Below, piece by piece: positions 42,315-54,395 of a stretch of 64,000 nt of DNA. The position numbers and the translations under genes are program-made. The first letter of the stretch is position 1. Every line of letters begins with the position of its first letter. A model generated the notes under the pieces. It was given only the letters and a program-made list of their open reading frames with translations. It was not told where the DNA came from and did not search any database. This stretch comes from Trichosphaerium sp. ATCC 40318 (Eukaryota > Discosea > Flabellinia > Trichosidae): contig JALMLS010000232.1 in NCBI GenBank assembly GCA_038496445.1, positions 1 to 64,000 on the forward strand, written 5' to 3'.

Positions 42315-43401
42315 CTCTAGCTGTGAAATAAATATTTAAGCTATCACATCCAACAGAATACTATGTAATAAGAATACTCCTCCATACTTGGTTCGGGTTC
42401 TCACGTTTAATTGCAACGCCTTTGTGAGTGTTGAACCAATCAAGCAAGGTTCCTCAGGATTTTCAAAATAACTACTGTACAAAGATGCTTTCTCGTGCTA
42501 TTCTTAGTTAGAATCTATAGCACATGACCCACTTTCACTTTTTGTGGTTGCCGTGGGTTGCAATAACTTGATTATCCGAAAAAAATGAGTACCTGTATTT
42601 AAAACCATTTCACTGTATAGGACGGATAGTGATAGTCCTGCCTGTCAAACAAACGATGCGTAATCACTTTGTTTGATAGAACCCAGTTCTCGGAATATTT
42701 ACAAAGGATAGTTTAGCTTCTTTGGTAGAGACAAGCTGTTCAACTTGTACATACGATTATAAGACCCGCTTGTTGCATATCATCACATTTAAGCATACTG
42801 CCTCGACCCTTACCCCATACTCTGTTTTAATAGTAGATTTAAACTTACCATTCGAGTTGGCGTGTTTTTAAAACTGAACGAACATTGGTTTATTCAAACG
42901 TTCAAAAAAAGTCAATATAGATTTCTTGAGAGTCAAAGTCAAGTCAGAGACAAGCACTGTCAACCAGCTAGAGGTCAACTTTTGTGTCTCGTAGTGCCTT
43001 GCTTCTTATTGAACGCATTTTAATAGGACCAGTAGTAATTATGGTACGTAAAACAAAATTAGTTTAGCTGCATTGAAATTAACAAACTTACAAGCGGAAT
43101 AGCTTGTTCAAACAAAATAAAATTTCGGTTTAGGCTTTCGCGACCAGAAATTAACGCGATTTTAATTAAACGTTAAAACAACGTTTCAAAAGCCACTTTC
43201 AACGAGTTTGCACTACTTTTGGCGAGCACGTGTTCTATTTCTCAGAAATCACGCTAACGAAGGCCTTTTTGTGTTTCAATTTTACAAGTTTGCATTTTTA
43301 TGGTTTACATTTGAAACTCTCCTGCAGTACCCTTCAGTATTAGTCTTCTAACATTTCAATAGTCCGCAGCCAACAGGAAAAAATCAAGTAAATTGGGTAC
43401 T
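42315..43401. other. Intergenic region, partly segmentally duplicated
   Basis: No gene seen. From about 42897 onward the sequence matches, in inverted orientation, the region upstream of the second F-box/MORN gene (to about 60421). The shared part includes a stretch with CGTTTAATTAAAATCGCG on one copy and its complement on the other, and a CACGTG (43228 here, 60046 there). Confidence 0.6.
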
Positions 43402-44462
43402 GTGAGTTTGTTGGATATTCCACGTGAGCTTCAGATGTACATTTGTACTTTCAATATTGAAGCATTCACAAAATTCCATACTCTATCAAAGAGAGCTGCA
43501 ATTAATACTCATTATGATGAATCATTACAAAAGAAAGGAATGTGGATACGATGGTATAAAAGTGGAAAGGTTCAGTTACATCACCATGTAGTGAATGGCC
43601 CTGGTAAAGAATGGCATACAAACGGACAATTGAAGACCTCATGTACGATCATCAATGGTAAGCAACATGGTGAACACAAAGAATGGTATGTAAATGGTCA
43701 ACTAAAAATACAGTGCATATGTGTCAGTGGTAAAATCCATGGTGAATATAGAGGATGGTATGAAAAAGGACAGCTTAAGTTTCAGGCAATGTTTATTGAT
43801 GATAAACGCCATGGTGAATGTAGAGAATGGTATGAAAATGGACAACTTAAGTTTCAGACAATGTTTATTGATGATAAATGCCATGGCGAAAGTAGAGGAT
43901 GGTATGAAAATGGACAACTTAAGTTTCAGACAATGTTTATTGATGATAAACGCCATGGCGAAAGTAGACGATGGTATGAAGATGGTCAACTAAAGTATCA
44001 GGTAATGTGTATTCATGGTAAACAACATGGTGAACATAAAGAATGGCATGAAAATGGTCAACTAAAAATACAGCACATGTGGATTGATGGTAAACTCCAC
44101 GGCGAAAGTAGACGATGGTATGAAGATGGTCAACTAAAGAATCAGGTAATGCGTATTCATGGTAAACAACATGGTGAACATAGAGAGTGGTACAGGAATG
44201 GACAACTTGAAGAACTTTCGTTGTGGACTGATGATAAACTAAATGGCAAAGCTAAGGAATGGTATGAGAATGGACAACAGATGGAACATTCCATGTGGGT
44301 AGATGATAAACGGCATGGTAAAACTAGAAAATGGTATGAGAATGGACAACAAAAGTCACAGTCCATGTGGGTAGATGGTAAACGGCATGGTATAACTACA
44401 GAATGGTATGAGAACGGACAACAAAAGTCACAGTCCATGTGGATAGATTGTGAACAACAAAT
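42897..44462 (+). repeat. Segmental duplication, copy 1 (inverted relative to copy 2)
   Basis: Upstream region plus the whole F-box/MORN-like gene match 58985-60421 in inverted orientation. The match begins near AAACGTTCAAAAAAAG and runs through the promoter and N-terminal coding part, where it is nearly base-for-base. In the repeat part, unit number differs (copy 1 is longer). Distance between the copies is about 14.5 kb. Confidence 0.88.
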
Positions 44463-44475
44463 TAAAAGTGTTTGA
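43402..44475 (+). CDS. F-box-like protein with MORN/YwqK-type repeats, copy 1
   Basis: The N-terminal ~40 residues (LLDIPRELQMYICTFNIEAF) resemble an F-box. Then about 13 units of 23 residues follow, each of the type WYENGQLKFQTMFIDDKRHGESR. These are the MORN-variant repeats known from bacterial YwqK-type and giant-virus proteins, here in a eukaryotic single-exon gene. In copy 2 the protein starts at ATG (GGTACTATGAAT); here that codon is GTG (GGTACTGTGAGT at 43402), so the homologous start is lost. The next in-frame ATG at 43435 would trim 11 residues and part of the F-box. Some units are nearly identical at DNA level, which suggests recent unit duplication. Ligand unknown. Confidence 0.75.
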   Translation: MSLLDIPRELQMYICTFNIEAFTKFHTLSKRAAINTHYDESLQKKGMWIRWYKSGKVQLHHHVVNGPGKEWHTNGQLKTSCTIINGKQHGEHKEWYVNGQLKIQCICVSGKIHGEYRGWYEKGQLKFQAMFIDDKRHGECREWYENGQLKFQTMFIDDKCHGESRGWYENGQLKFQTMFIDDKRHGESRRWYEDGQLKYQVMCIHGKQHGEHKEWHENGQLKIQHMWIDGKLHGESRRWYEDGQLKNQVMRIHGKQHGEHREWYRNGQLEELSLWTDDKLNGKAKEWYENGQQMEHSMWVDDKRHGKTRKWYENGQQKSQSMWVDGKRHGITTEWYENGQQKSQSMWIDCEQQIKSV

Positions 44476-44659
44476 CTCTGGTAGTGCTATTGCTCCTTCT
44501 TATATTTGATTCTTTGTAGATATCGCCATGTGTAAAATAAAAATAGTCATAGATTAAACCATGGTTTTGGTACTCTTTGATTGCCATGGGCTCAAAGAAA
44601 ACGATGTAGCAAATTGAAGAGTAACATACATATTCAATTAAAACATGTGCACAAAACTG

Positions 44660-46575
44660 TCAGTTTTGTTGTGCTGCAGTAAATGGTTTTCTTCTTCTAA
44701 ATGGAAAAACATACTCTCTCACTTTTCGAACAGAGAGAGAAATTACAATTATACACAGAACAAATAAACACACTAAAACCAATCCGACAATTGCTCCCAC
44801 ACCCAAACCTTTTGCCTAAAAAAAAAAAGAATCAATATTCTTGAAATGTTCTTATTCTTAGCACCTGTTCAGGAGTAGTGCTTGATGTACATAATCTTGT
44901 AATTATTGAATTTCTTGTTACTTCTAAATCTATACAAGTGTTTTCCCCAGATGTGAGAATAACTTCAGCGTCCTTAACAGTGACACAAGAACTGTCATCG
45001 AAAGTAAACAAAGTAACATTTATCCCCGTTTCATGCTCCAAGAACAGCTTTCCATTAATGTCAACACATCCACTCACAGCCAACTACAACTTATATTAGT
45101 AATTAATAAGGCACTTTTTGATACTTACAATAACACCAGGGCGAAAAGTCACTGTACTTAAGGAATCAACAGACACGTCACCAGTAATGAGCACTGACTT
45201 GATTATAACTATTTCTTCATTAACCAAAGATAGATTATACGCTGTCCATGTTCCTCGTTCACAAATTGCGTCAGGGAAAGGCTTTATATCGGTGTCACAT
45301 GTCCATATTCCTCCTTCACAAATTGCGTCAGGGGAGGGCTTTATATCGGTGTCACATGTCCATGTTCCTTGTTCACAAATTGCGTCAGGAGAAGGCTTTA
45401 TATTGGCGTCACATGTCCACATTCCCCCTTCACAAATTGCGTCAGGGGAAGGCTTTATATCAGTGTCACATGTCCAGATTCCTCGTTCACAAATTGCATC
45501 AGGAAAAGGCTTTATATCAGCGTCACATGTCCATATTCCTCCTTCACAAATTGCGTCGGGAGAAGGCTTTAATTCCGCATCACAGGTCCAAGTTTCTCCT
45601 TCACATATTGATACATTTGAAGGTCGAGGGCTTTGGCAATTGTTCCCACAGTTTAAGCTGTAATTAATAGCTGCGAGTAGCATATCCTTTCCAGCTGTGT
45701 TTAGCTGGCTACCAGCAGTTGAAAGGAAAAAACCAATCCTACAACTCGGTGAAAGTGTTCCATCAGCAAGTATGTCACCCTAAATAAACTAATTGTAAGT
45801 ACAGGTAGCTCTAGTAATTAAAGCAAAGCAGAGAGGCTTACCTTTTCGAAAACGAAGTAAGAAGGCATCCTGGCACCAAACGTTGCTTTTGCAATCACTC
45901 TCCCACTACTAGCAAGAATCCCTCCTTCGTTTATAGATGATAAATACCCATTGCTATCAAGAACAGCAACAACATCGTTGTAGTTAGCTGCGAGAATGCT
46001 CGTAGGAGCAACAATTTCAATTTCTCGACTTGATCGCTCCTTCTCTAAATAGTAGTTTTAATCCACGCGTGAACTCAATATTGGGTACCTCCTGAGTTGA
46101 ATGACGTATCTGCTGGTATGTACTGAAATGTTACGCGTTCGTATGTCAGTATTGGGACACTCTCTTTAAATATCATTCTAACACTGAATCCCTCAATGGT
46201 TTCAGATACAAGCTGAGGAAATACTGAGTTAACTAAACTTGTTTTTGAACAAAAGCGTACTACAGCCCCATAATCCTTCACTAGTGTTGGATTTACCTCT
46301 ACTTCATTCTGATTTGCACAGTCGTAGGGTATATTACTTTCTTGGATAAACATTTGTATTGCGTTGTCGTGAATACTACTTCCGTCACACAATTGTGCCT
46401 ATTTTTTTTGTTTTTTAACAAACAACGCTACTTCAGGAGATTTGTAAAGCGAAAACTAGAATCAATAGCGTACAATAAATAACAGCTTGTTGGCCTTTGA
46501 CACTGGCGGTTCCTGACAATATACGTAACTCGCAGTAATAGAAGCAAAAAGTATGAAAAATATCACGTGATTCAT
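44660..46575 (-). CDS. Type I membrane protein with Cys-Trp tandem repeats
   Basis: Exon 1 gives a signal peptide (MNHVIFFILFASITASYVYC). The next exons give a domain of about 250 residues (AQLCDGSSIHDNAIQMFIQE, YGAVVRFCS, YNDVVAVLDSNGYLSSINEGGILASS, CRIGFFLSTAGSQLNTAGKDM). Its alternation of strands and helices resembles a glutamine-amidotransferase-like fold; that is a weak guess. Six full 19-residue units (ICEGGIWTCDADIKPSPDA type) plus a partial seventh follow. After a further beta-rich part comes an anchor (LGVGAIVGLVLVCLFVLCIIVISL) and a basic tail. Likely a cell-surface receptor or adhesin. Introns have donors GTACGC, GTACCC and GTAAGC. Exon joints fit in phase where checked. Confidence 0.7.
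45240..45612 (-). repeat. 57-bp tandem repeat coding Cys-Trp units
   Basis: About six and a half head-to-tail 57-base units inside the membrane-protein gene. All keep two Cys, the Trp and the Pro pair (KPxPDA). Units differ by only a few bases, so the array is probably variable in length between strains. Confidence 0.9.
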
Positions 46576-46915
46576 TGCTACTCCCTTTTGTTTAAAAAGG
46601 TGCGTAGTACGAAAATGAATTTCGAACATTAAATTTATGTGGTTACAGACTTAGACTGACCACATAACTTTAGTGGATTATTTGTGATGCAGTACGGTGT
46701 AGATTTATAAGTATAACAATTTAAATGAGCTGGTGGCTGTAGTTGTAGGAGCACGAACAATTAAGTTGATGTTTGGTTACAACCTGATCAAAAAAGGCAT
46801 GCTTGTTACCAAAACGCTACAGCTTCTTTCTAAGGCATAAGTGTTGGTTTATTAGTAGTTTACAAGATGAATCGTTTTTTAAATCAAAACGATAAGTGGT
46901 GTAGAAAGGATATAC
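46576..46915. other. Intergenic region, no gene seen
   Basis: About 340 bases upstream of the Cys-repeat protein gene and downstream of the SH2 gene, so it holds the promoter of the former and the 3' end of the latter. No repeat or gene recognised. Confidence 0.35.
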
Positions 46916-48480
46916 CTACGCAAACTCGTCTGGGCTTGGTAGAGGTCTTTTTCGTGGCTTTAAAGGACACCAGCGCGTGTTTAGCACAGGGTCTTTAAGT
47001 AAGTGGTTGTAATGTGATATTAAAGAGCGTAAGTCGTTATAAACGACACCAGACTCTTCAAATTTTAGTGTACGCGGTTCTATGATGAGACCAATTACAG
47101 AGTGTGTTATTGCTTTATTAGCATCGCCAGCATGGCAGGATACTGCAATATGGCCTTGCTTAGAACTGAATCTGAACAAGTAAGATCCTAAAAGCGATTA
47201 AGCACGTAGATAGAAAAAAAATACTTCAGTTTGTTGATAGTTTTATGCGTTGTACGTACCCACAGGCATCTTGATGAGTTTCTTTTCTGCATCCACAGAT
47301 GTTAAATACCCGTGAAAGTATCGTGATAATCTAATAAGGATCAGTGAGGAGTAAAGAACTAAAGGAAAGTCCAAACAATGCATGATTTGAGGTTCTAGTT
47401 CTGACGTACACTTGATTTTCTAATAAAACTGATCGTAGTGCATTATTGCACCCTCCATATTGCGCAAACAGCAAAGGCAACGTAGGTGCGTTTAAAATTA
47501 TTCCAGCGAAATTAACTTCATAGTCTTTTCCGTTACGTTCCACTAAACAACATATTAGACCTAAAAGGCAATACACGACACCCGAGTGTAATAGATAACC
47601 ATATTACTGACGACACGTAAAAGTTGTAGAGTTGCACTGATTTCGTTGTAAATCTGTTTGTACCTCTAGAGTGGTTTATGACATCATTGGCTATCCATGA
47701 TACTGTAAATCGTAGTTTACCTTGAGATAGCCGGACAATAAAAGAACCGTCCAAATCTCGTGTAAACCAAAAATGCCTGTTTGCTTCAGTGGCAGACATG
47801 TACGTAGTGAACCAGCTTAGATTGTAAAAGTTAGGAATAAAATAAAATAAACTGGTTGCTAGTGTATAAAATGGCGTACTCTGCTGATAAAATTGATGAT
47901 GCGTTGTACATACACTGATCAAAGGGTCCAAATGCTCGCATAAAATCAGCGAATCTGTGAACATTGACAGTACTTGCGCCTGCTGGATCTAAGGCGTATT
48001 GATGTTAAATGATACCCAAGACGCGCCAAAATAGTGTATTTACTGTTAAAAGAAATTACAAACAGCTTGTTTTAACGCACCAAGAAGAAATGCAAGTATT
48101 TGGGAACCCTTTGAAGGCCATGGCGTTGAAAAGTGTTGGTTTTTGAATTGTCGCTCGAATTCATCCAGATGTACATACATCTACGCCAAGGAAACGTTGT
48201 CAGCAAACCTGCTGATAAATTTATGCACCTCTTTATTGAAATTTTTTGCCCAAAACTCTGCTCCTCGTTTGTCTGTTATCCAGTTGTGCTGCGGAAGGCG
48301 CAAGTCGCGCCGTAGGTACTTGACATTAGTTTCTTTGCACCAAGCGTATATTTCCGCCAACAGCTCTGTTAGCTCTTGTTTCACTTCAAACGTCCATTCT
48401 TCATTCTCAGCTACAGCTGAAAGTTCCAACAATCGCCTATGCAGCCTAGCGTAATGGTCGCCTAGGTCTTGCTCTTCCAT
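46916..48480 (-). CDS. Tandem SH2-domain protein
   Basis: SH2 domains bind phosphotyrosine. A first exon (48181-48480) encodes a charged helical region (MEEQDLGDHYARLHRRLLEL). The next short exons give LFWRVLDPAGASTVNVHRFADFMRAFGPF, an EF-hand-like/linker helix known in front of some amoeba SH2 domains. Then SH2-1: WFTTYMSATEANRHF and DGSFIVRLSQGKLRFTVSW with the phosphate-binding Arg of FIVR. After a linker comes SH2-2: YFHGYLTSVDAEKKL and YLFRFSSKQGHIAVSC. The C-terminus is Pro-rich (RPLPSPDEF). No kinase domain is visible, so it is a candidate adaptor. The joint between the first exon and the rest could not be phased with certainty; these could be two genes. Confidence 0.72.
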
Positions 48481-48593
48481 TGTTTATAATAAGCACATGC
48501 TACCTTCAACTACGCTGAAGCCAGGTTTCAGGCGGAAATTCAGCAGTTTTTTGTGAAACTTATCATTTTGGAAAGATAACACAATGGCAGCAG

Positions 48594-50548
48594 AGGAAAT
48601 ACCTTTAAAGAATGATTTATTCCTTCGTGCCGCGCGGTACGCATTTTAACAGCCTACTAAATCATTTACATGTCATTATAGCGGCGAAAAAGTAGAACGT
48701 ACTCCTGTATGGATCATGAGACAGGTATGGCGTCTTTTGTCGTTTTTAGTTGTATTTAGTACTCAGTTTACATAAAGGCCGGCAGATACCTCCCAGAGTT
48801 TCGTAAACTGCGTGAAAAGCATGATTTCTTCACTATCTGTAGAACTCCAGCTCTGGCAGCTGAGGTAACCCTACAACCTATAAAACGCTACAACTTTGAT
48901 GCGTCAATCATATTTAGGCACGACTTACGTGTACCCTTGTCATATTAACTGTTTTGTCAGTGATATTATGGTAATTCCGACTGTAATGGGCATAGACGTC
49001 AAAATGGTAAAGGGTATAGGTCCTAAGATTGAGAACCCTCTGGTACATACTCAAATTCTCTTTTTTCGCTTCAAAAGCGCTCATGATTATGTACAGAAAC
49101 CCGAAGAGGTCGCAACGCGTGTAAGAACTCAAGAAGAAACAAACGTCACTGTCACGTTAAAATACGTCGCAGACGCCATTATTGAAACCAATAAGCGCCT
49201 AGAAGGTCGTGTACCACTTATTGGGTACATTTTAAATGACATCATCGCCGGTTAAACACTCATACAATACTAGATTCGCTGGTGCACCTTGGACATTGAT
49301 GGCATACATGGTTGAAGGCTCAGGTACAGTCAGCATTTTAGTGTGAGCTTTTACAAAATTCCGTTGCGAAGTTCCGGCTAATTGCTATAACCTCACGTGA
49401 AAATACTACGGTGTACACGTGTACTATATAACCTATTTGTTTATATACTGACGTGTACACTTGTTTTTTTAATTGATGCTGGCAGTAGCATTTAAATTTT
49501 TATGGATCACACAACTTTTGTGCGTCGTCGGTTAAAATGTGTAAAACGTCGTTCCACTGTGCTCTTGGTATCGCCACAGAGAACTCAGTATGCGTTGATA
49601 GCGAGCAAGTCAATATAAAAGACTTAGCTTGGGTTTCTAAAATATGAACCAGCTTTCTTATTTAAAACAATTGTTTTGTCTTATTATTGAACCCTAGGCA
49701 AAGTTACAAAAGGTTGGACTATAGCGAGGGTACGGAAAGCGTTTTACATTGACTCCAAAAGAATTCTATTTTACGCATACACAAAGTCTTACAGTTAAGT
49801 AGTCTTGGCTATACAAACATCCTCAAGAATCTCATGCACTTATGGACAAAATCGCAAAAGTAACCGCAGAGTACCTTATTATGCAAGCCAGAGCTGGTGC
49901 AAAGGCACTACAACTATTTGATTCATGGGCTGGCTGCCTCGGTACGTGCTTTCCTAAACAACTTTAAAATCCATTGACGAGAATAACCTTGCTAAATACT
50001 TTTGTAGGTCCTGAACAATTTAAAGAGTTCTTGTTACCTTATCATGTTCAAATTGCAAACACAATACGTGAGGAACTTGGTAATGATATTCCTTTGATTC
50101 TGTTCGCCAAAGGCGCTCATTATGCTCTTGAATGGCTAAATGAGACTCCATTTGATGTCATTGGCATAGGTACAACAAAAGAAAATTATTGTCAAGTTTT
50201 TTTTTTCAAACGTTAACTAACTTTGTGTAAGATTGGACGATTTCTCCTGAAGAAGCCCGTAGAAGGATCCCAGACAAAGTTCTACAAGTATGCGTGCTCT
50301 TACAGAATAGATATAGTTGTGTAAAGGTTCGTACTTACTTTAAATAGGGTAACCTTGATCCTTGTGCTTTGTATGCTCCAAAAGAAGAGATCGTAAAAAT
50401 GGCAAGAAAGATGTTGAACGGTTTTGGTACTCAAAAACTTATTGCAAACTTGGGACACGGTATGCATCCTCACCATGAACCAGAGCATTTAGAAACATAC
50501 ATTAATGCTGTCCACTCAATCTCAGAAGAGATGACCAAAAAGAATTAA
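48594..50548 (+). CDS. hemE: Uroporphyrinogen decarboxylase
   Basis: Converts uroporphyrinogen III to coproporphyrinogen III in heme synthesis, in the cytosol. Multi-exon gene; strong family landmarks: [24 protein letters not shown] (substrate-binding Arg residues), [131 protein letters not shown]. The invariant IIFSDI motif is only formed if the intron 48918-48960 is removed, and its donor is GC (GCACGA). A large intron lies between about 49322 and 49800; a small exon for the segment just before SWLYKHP may be hidden there. Start ATG at 48594 gives [11 protein letters not shown]. Confidence 0.95.
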
Positions 50549-50815
50549 CATTTGAATAAATAAAACAAATATTGCACTTCGCATTGGCTTTTTTTTGTTG
50601 TTACCACGCTGTCGTTATTTATCTCGCTGTTGTTTGTTTCACAGACCACTGTCAACTATCAAAGACTTTCAATTGTCATACTTCGAATGTATGCAAGTCT
50701 GAATAATGACAAGGCTATGTTCCACGTGAACAGAGCTTGAAGACCAGTAGTGACTTAATAAGTTAAGACTTGTTTTTTTTTCTTATTTTGTACATAGAAA
50801 TTCAAAAAGGAGAAA

Positions 50816-51288
50816 ATGCTTCGCTTTGGGTTGCTGTTACTCGTGTTGGTAATACTTTGCTTGGGTCTTCCAAGATATAATAGACGAGTTTGCCTTAAAA
50901 CTCCCAACTCAATAGACTGCGCCTGTAAACCTTCATACAAACCGCGTGGACAACTACTAGCGAGGACTCACTACTTATACAAAACTACGGCCGATTTCGC
51001 AAGAGGATATTTTTATTGCCACTACGACAACGTAATGCTCACCAGACCTCACCAGATAACATTAACATACCGCCGTAAGCAAAGTTTCTCAGCAATGCGC
51101 CCAAAGACCAGAAGAGCGTATACCGGGCCTATATGCAACGTAGCTACAACAAGCAGGTACGTACTAGCGTATAACGCATACACAATAGAAATTCTTAACA
51201 TATCTTCCTTTTTAGGGTAGATTATTGGGGATTCACAAGACAGAGTCTTGCTAATGCTGGATATTGCACAGTGCGGTTTATATTCTAA
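50816..51288 (+). CDS. Small secreted Cys-containing protein, unknown
   Basis: Two exons (50816-51156 and 51216-51288) separated by a GTACGT...TTTAG intron give about 137 residues. The N-terminus is a signal peptide (MLRFGLLLLVLVILCLGLPR). The mature part has several Cys (VCLKTPNSIDCACKPSYKPR, GYFYCHYDN, GPICNVAT, NAGYCTVRF), probably disulfide-bonded. Ends VRFIF. I do not recognise a family. Splicing changes the C-terminus from a low-sense frame to one with a conserved-looking Trp/Gly/Cys pattern, which is the main support for the second exon. Confidence 0.5.
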
Positions 51289-52216
51289 AATATATACCGA
51301 AAAACAATTTTGGAGAGGTGACTGGATATGGAAGACAACATTCCTAATTTAATTGATGGATGTATTTGAAACTATTATACATCAATTCAGTCGTGGTATT
51401 ACTCCTCCAGAAGACCCAGCCTGGAAAAAAAAAAGATGTCATCAAAAGATATCGTACTTATACTCTACGTACCTTTTTTAGTGGTATGCTACTCTTCTGT
51501 CCGCTTTTGTACTTGTATATAGTAAGTAATGGTATTGTATAGTTGACTAGAAATATAAACTGTAAGAGTGAACAACGCACTTTTTGTTCATTTCTTTCGA
51601 TAGTCTCTAGTAAGGATTTTACTGTTTGTTCTAGTTCATCTACACGTCTCAATAATTCTATTTGCTTTTTAACACTCAGTCCATCTCCTACTATCTATAA
51701 AACATTATTAGTAGATTGGCGTTTTGCTGATTTCGTGTATCACGTGATAGACACAGCTTTTTTTTTGTAACTGGTTTTTATTTTTACCGTGTGGTTTCGC
51801 GTGTTGGAGGGTATTATGGCGTAATTTGAGCCGTTTAAAAGAAAAAAAACGGCTTTCTGTGTTGTTTTTAATCAGAACAGATTGTTTGGTACCTGTACGT
51901 ATTTATCTGTCATAGTGTTGTTTATCACTTGTGCTTGTACGTTGTACTGTTTAAGTCACGCTACATTCAGTATGTTAGTTTAGGATCTTGCGACATAGTG
52001 ACATCATATCTTCGAAACAAGTGCAATGGAAAAAGGTGAATGCCAAAACAACGGCTTCCACCAACACTTCATACTTTGTTGCGTGACTTTTAATTGCATA
52101 ATAACTGACACTTGTTTGATTATTCAATAATAGAGTTTATTACGGCCTGGGATAAGGCCATTATGTATACCGCTTAATTTTTTGTAGACAAGTTTTTTTT
52201 CGAAATTATGTTTTTT
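51289..52216. other. Intergenic region with a possible coiled-coil exon
   Basis: On the minus strand at about 51570-51690 a stretch reads VKKQIELLRRVDELEQTVKS followed by LLETIERNEQKVR, a good coiled coil preceded by a possible acceptor (ATAG). I could not find convincing partner exons, so no gene is called. A CACGTG is at about 51739. The rest is AT-rich. Confidence 0.35.
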
Positions 52217-54395
52217 TTAGACAAGCTTGGCGACGTTGTACAAACCGACAGTAGAACCGACATGTTTACCCAACATTGAGCGCATAACAACAATAACATG
52301 ATCTTTTGTTGTCAAAAGCTTTCTGCTGATGGCAATCTTAACAGCCTTAACAACACGTTCCTGGACAAAAGAAGTTAGAAAAAAATTAGAGAAAAGATAG
52401 CAAAAAACTTACCTCAGTAGATTTGCATGTTGCGAGGGACTCATCTAAGACAGAGCGAACACCCCATAGCAAGTTAAGTTCATGAGCTGTTCTCTCATCA
52501 TATGTCATGGCGAGGATATCCAATGGAGGTCTGTATTTGGAAACCTAAAAGAAAAGTGTCAGAGGCGAACCAAAAAAGTGCTATAAAAATACAGAATCGT
52601 CTTAACACTCTAAACAATGCGTACCATTCTTGCTGTGTAAGCGGAAGGTGGGTTTGTGACAACAATAACCTTTCCTGTCCATCCAAGCTTTTCAAATTCA
52701 AGAGCAAAGTTGTAGGCACCGTGTGCTGCGGTTTCAGTGTATGATTGGAATTGAGATAGATAGTCAACTGATTTACGGTCTGGAATGTGCTTTTCGGCTT
52801 GTTCGATGATTTTGTCCATAACTGTAACAGCCTCAACTGGGTACTTACCTACAATTATTGATTAGAGAAGGCCCATTTCAGAAAAAAAAAACTCAATAAA
52901 ACGCGTACCAACAGAACTCTCTCCTGACAACATAACGGCGTCAGCACCGTCCAATACTGCGTTGTATACATCGTTGGCTTCAGCGCGTGTAGGACGTGGG
53001 TTTCCTGTCATAGATTCCAACATCTACAATGGCGTTAGCTGTTACCAAAGGCAAAACAATAAGAATAAAAACAACTTACTTGTGTAGCTACAATAACTGG
53101 TTTACCCAAAACATTACACTTGTGGCAAATAGTTTTTTGAGCAGTTGGGACTTCCCTGTATACATTGTTAGAGGCGTTTAATTAAAATAAAAAATAAAAA
53201 CGCAAAGCACGTACCAAGTTGGGATTTCTACACCCAAATCACCTCTGGCAACCATAGCACCATCAGTGGCTTCCAAAATAGCGTCCAAATTTGTCATTGC
53301 GACTGGTCTCTCCAATTTGGCGATAATCTACAAAAACGATTAATAATTTGTTGAGAATACCGCAAAGAGCACAATAGAAGCATACTTTGATATCTGTGTT
53401 TCCATGCTTCTTCAATTCAGCTCTTACGCGCTCAATATCTTCAGCACTGCCTACGAAAGAAGCAGCAAGGTATTCTGGGTTGAGCTTGGCGATAAACTCG
53501 AGGTCGACAACATCTTTTGGTGTAACGACATTGACGGACAAGTTACCTACGCGCACGTTAGTATCGCGTAGAGCACCCTTTTAGAGCGAAAAGCAAAAAC
53601 AATTTATAGCTCTACAAAAACAGAAAATAATAAAATGCGTACCACTTGGTATATTGCATCCTTTATGAGATGAGATCATTCCAGAGGAGTCTGCTACGCA
53701 GTGCAAGTACTCTGAGTCTTTCTTTTCAACGCGAAGTGTGATCAAGCCGTCGTTGATGTAGATAAGGTCGTCTTTATCCAAGTCCTAGTATTATTGTTAG
53801 CAATCTGGGCCGTAAGAATAAAAAGACGGACGGAAAAAGGAGAAATGGCGATTAAAAAAAGAGCTTGTGTTTGGTTAGTGTTGTTGCAATAGTACCTTTA
53901 GCATCTCGTCGTAGCGCACTTGAATGCATTCCTTTGTACCGATAACCTCTTTTGGAGTGACTTTAATCTTATCGCCAACGCTCACAAGGAAAGGCTCTTT
54001 GATGGAACCCTAGTAGAGACAATGAGACTTCAAACATAAAATTCCTTCCGTATCACAAAAAGTGTAAAAGTGACGTACGGTTCGGATCTTAGGCCCTTGG
54101 ATGTCACAAAGGATGGACACTTGGTGGTCGTACTTTTTGGACAACTTACGGACAATATCAAAAACAGCTTGGTGCTGTTCGTGCTTACCATGCGAAAAAT
54201 TCAATCGCACGATGTCCATACCAGCTCTAATCATAGCATCAAGCCTTTCTTCGCTATAATCGTTTAGTTATCTTCGTAAATCTCCAAACTAACGCCTCCG
54301 CGCGTTTATATAGTGGAAAAAAGCGGTACGTACGTGTTGGAAGCTGGCCCGAGGGTACATACGACTTTTGTCTTTACAAATCTATCAATATTCAT
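52217..54395 (-). CDS. Pyruvate kinase
   Basis: Transfers phosphate from phosphoenolpyruvate to ADP in the last step of glycolysis (cytosol; needs K+ and Mg2+). About nine exons: [20 protein letters not shown], then [35 protein letters not shown], the B domain ([30 protein letters not shown]), [54 protein letters not shown] with the catalytic Lys and metal ligands, [47 protein letters not shown], and a C-terminal domain ending [12 protein letters not shown]. All active-site motifs are intact. Several introns start GTACGT or GTACGC. Start ATG at 54395 corresponds to the usual [10 protein letters not shown] beginning, so any N-terminal extension is absent. Confidence 0.96.

Noticed and set aside
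43702-44438. Repeat-rich frames on the minus strand of the MORN gene and a second plus frame
   Set aside because: By-products of the 69-bp repeat; they lack a sensible start and the real frame matches a known repeat family.
45118-45683. Long open frames on the plus strand opposite the Cys repeat gene
   Set aside because: They mirror the 57-bp periodicity of the minus-strand repeat; only the minus strand gives a signal peptide, splice phase and membrane anchor.
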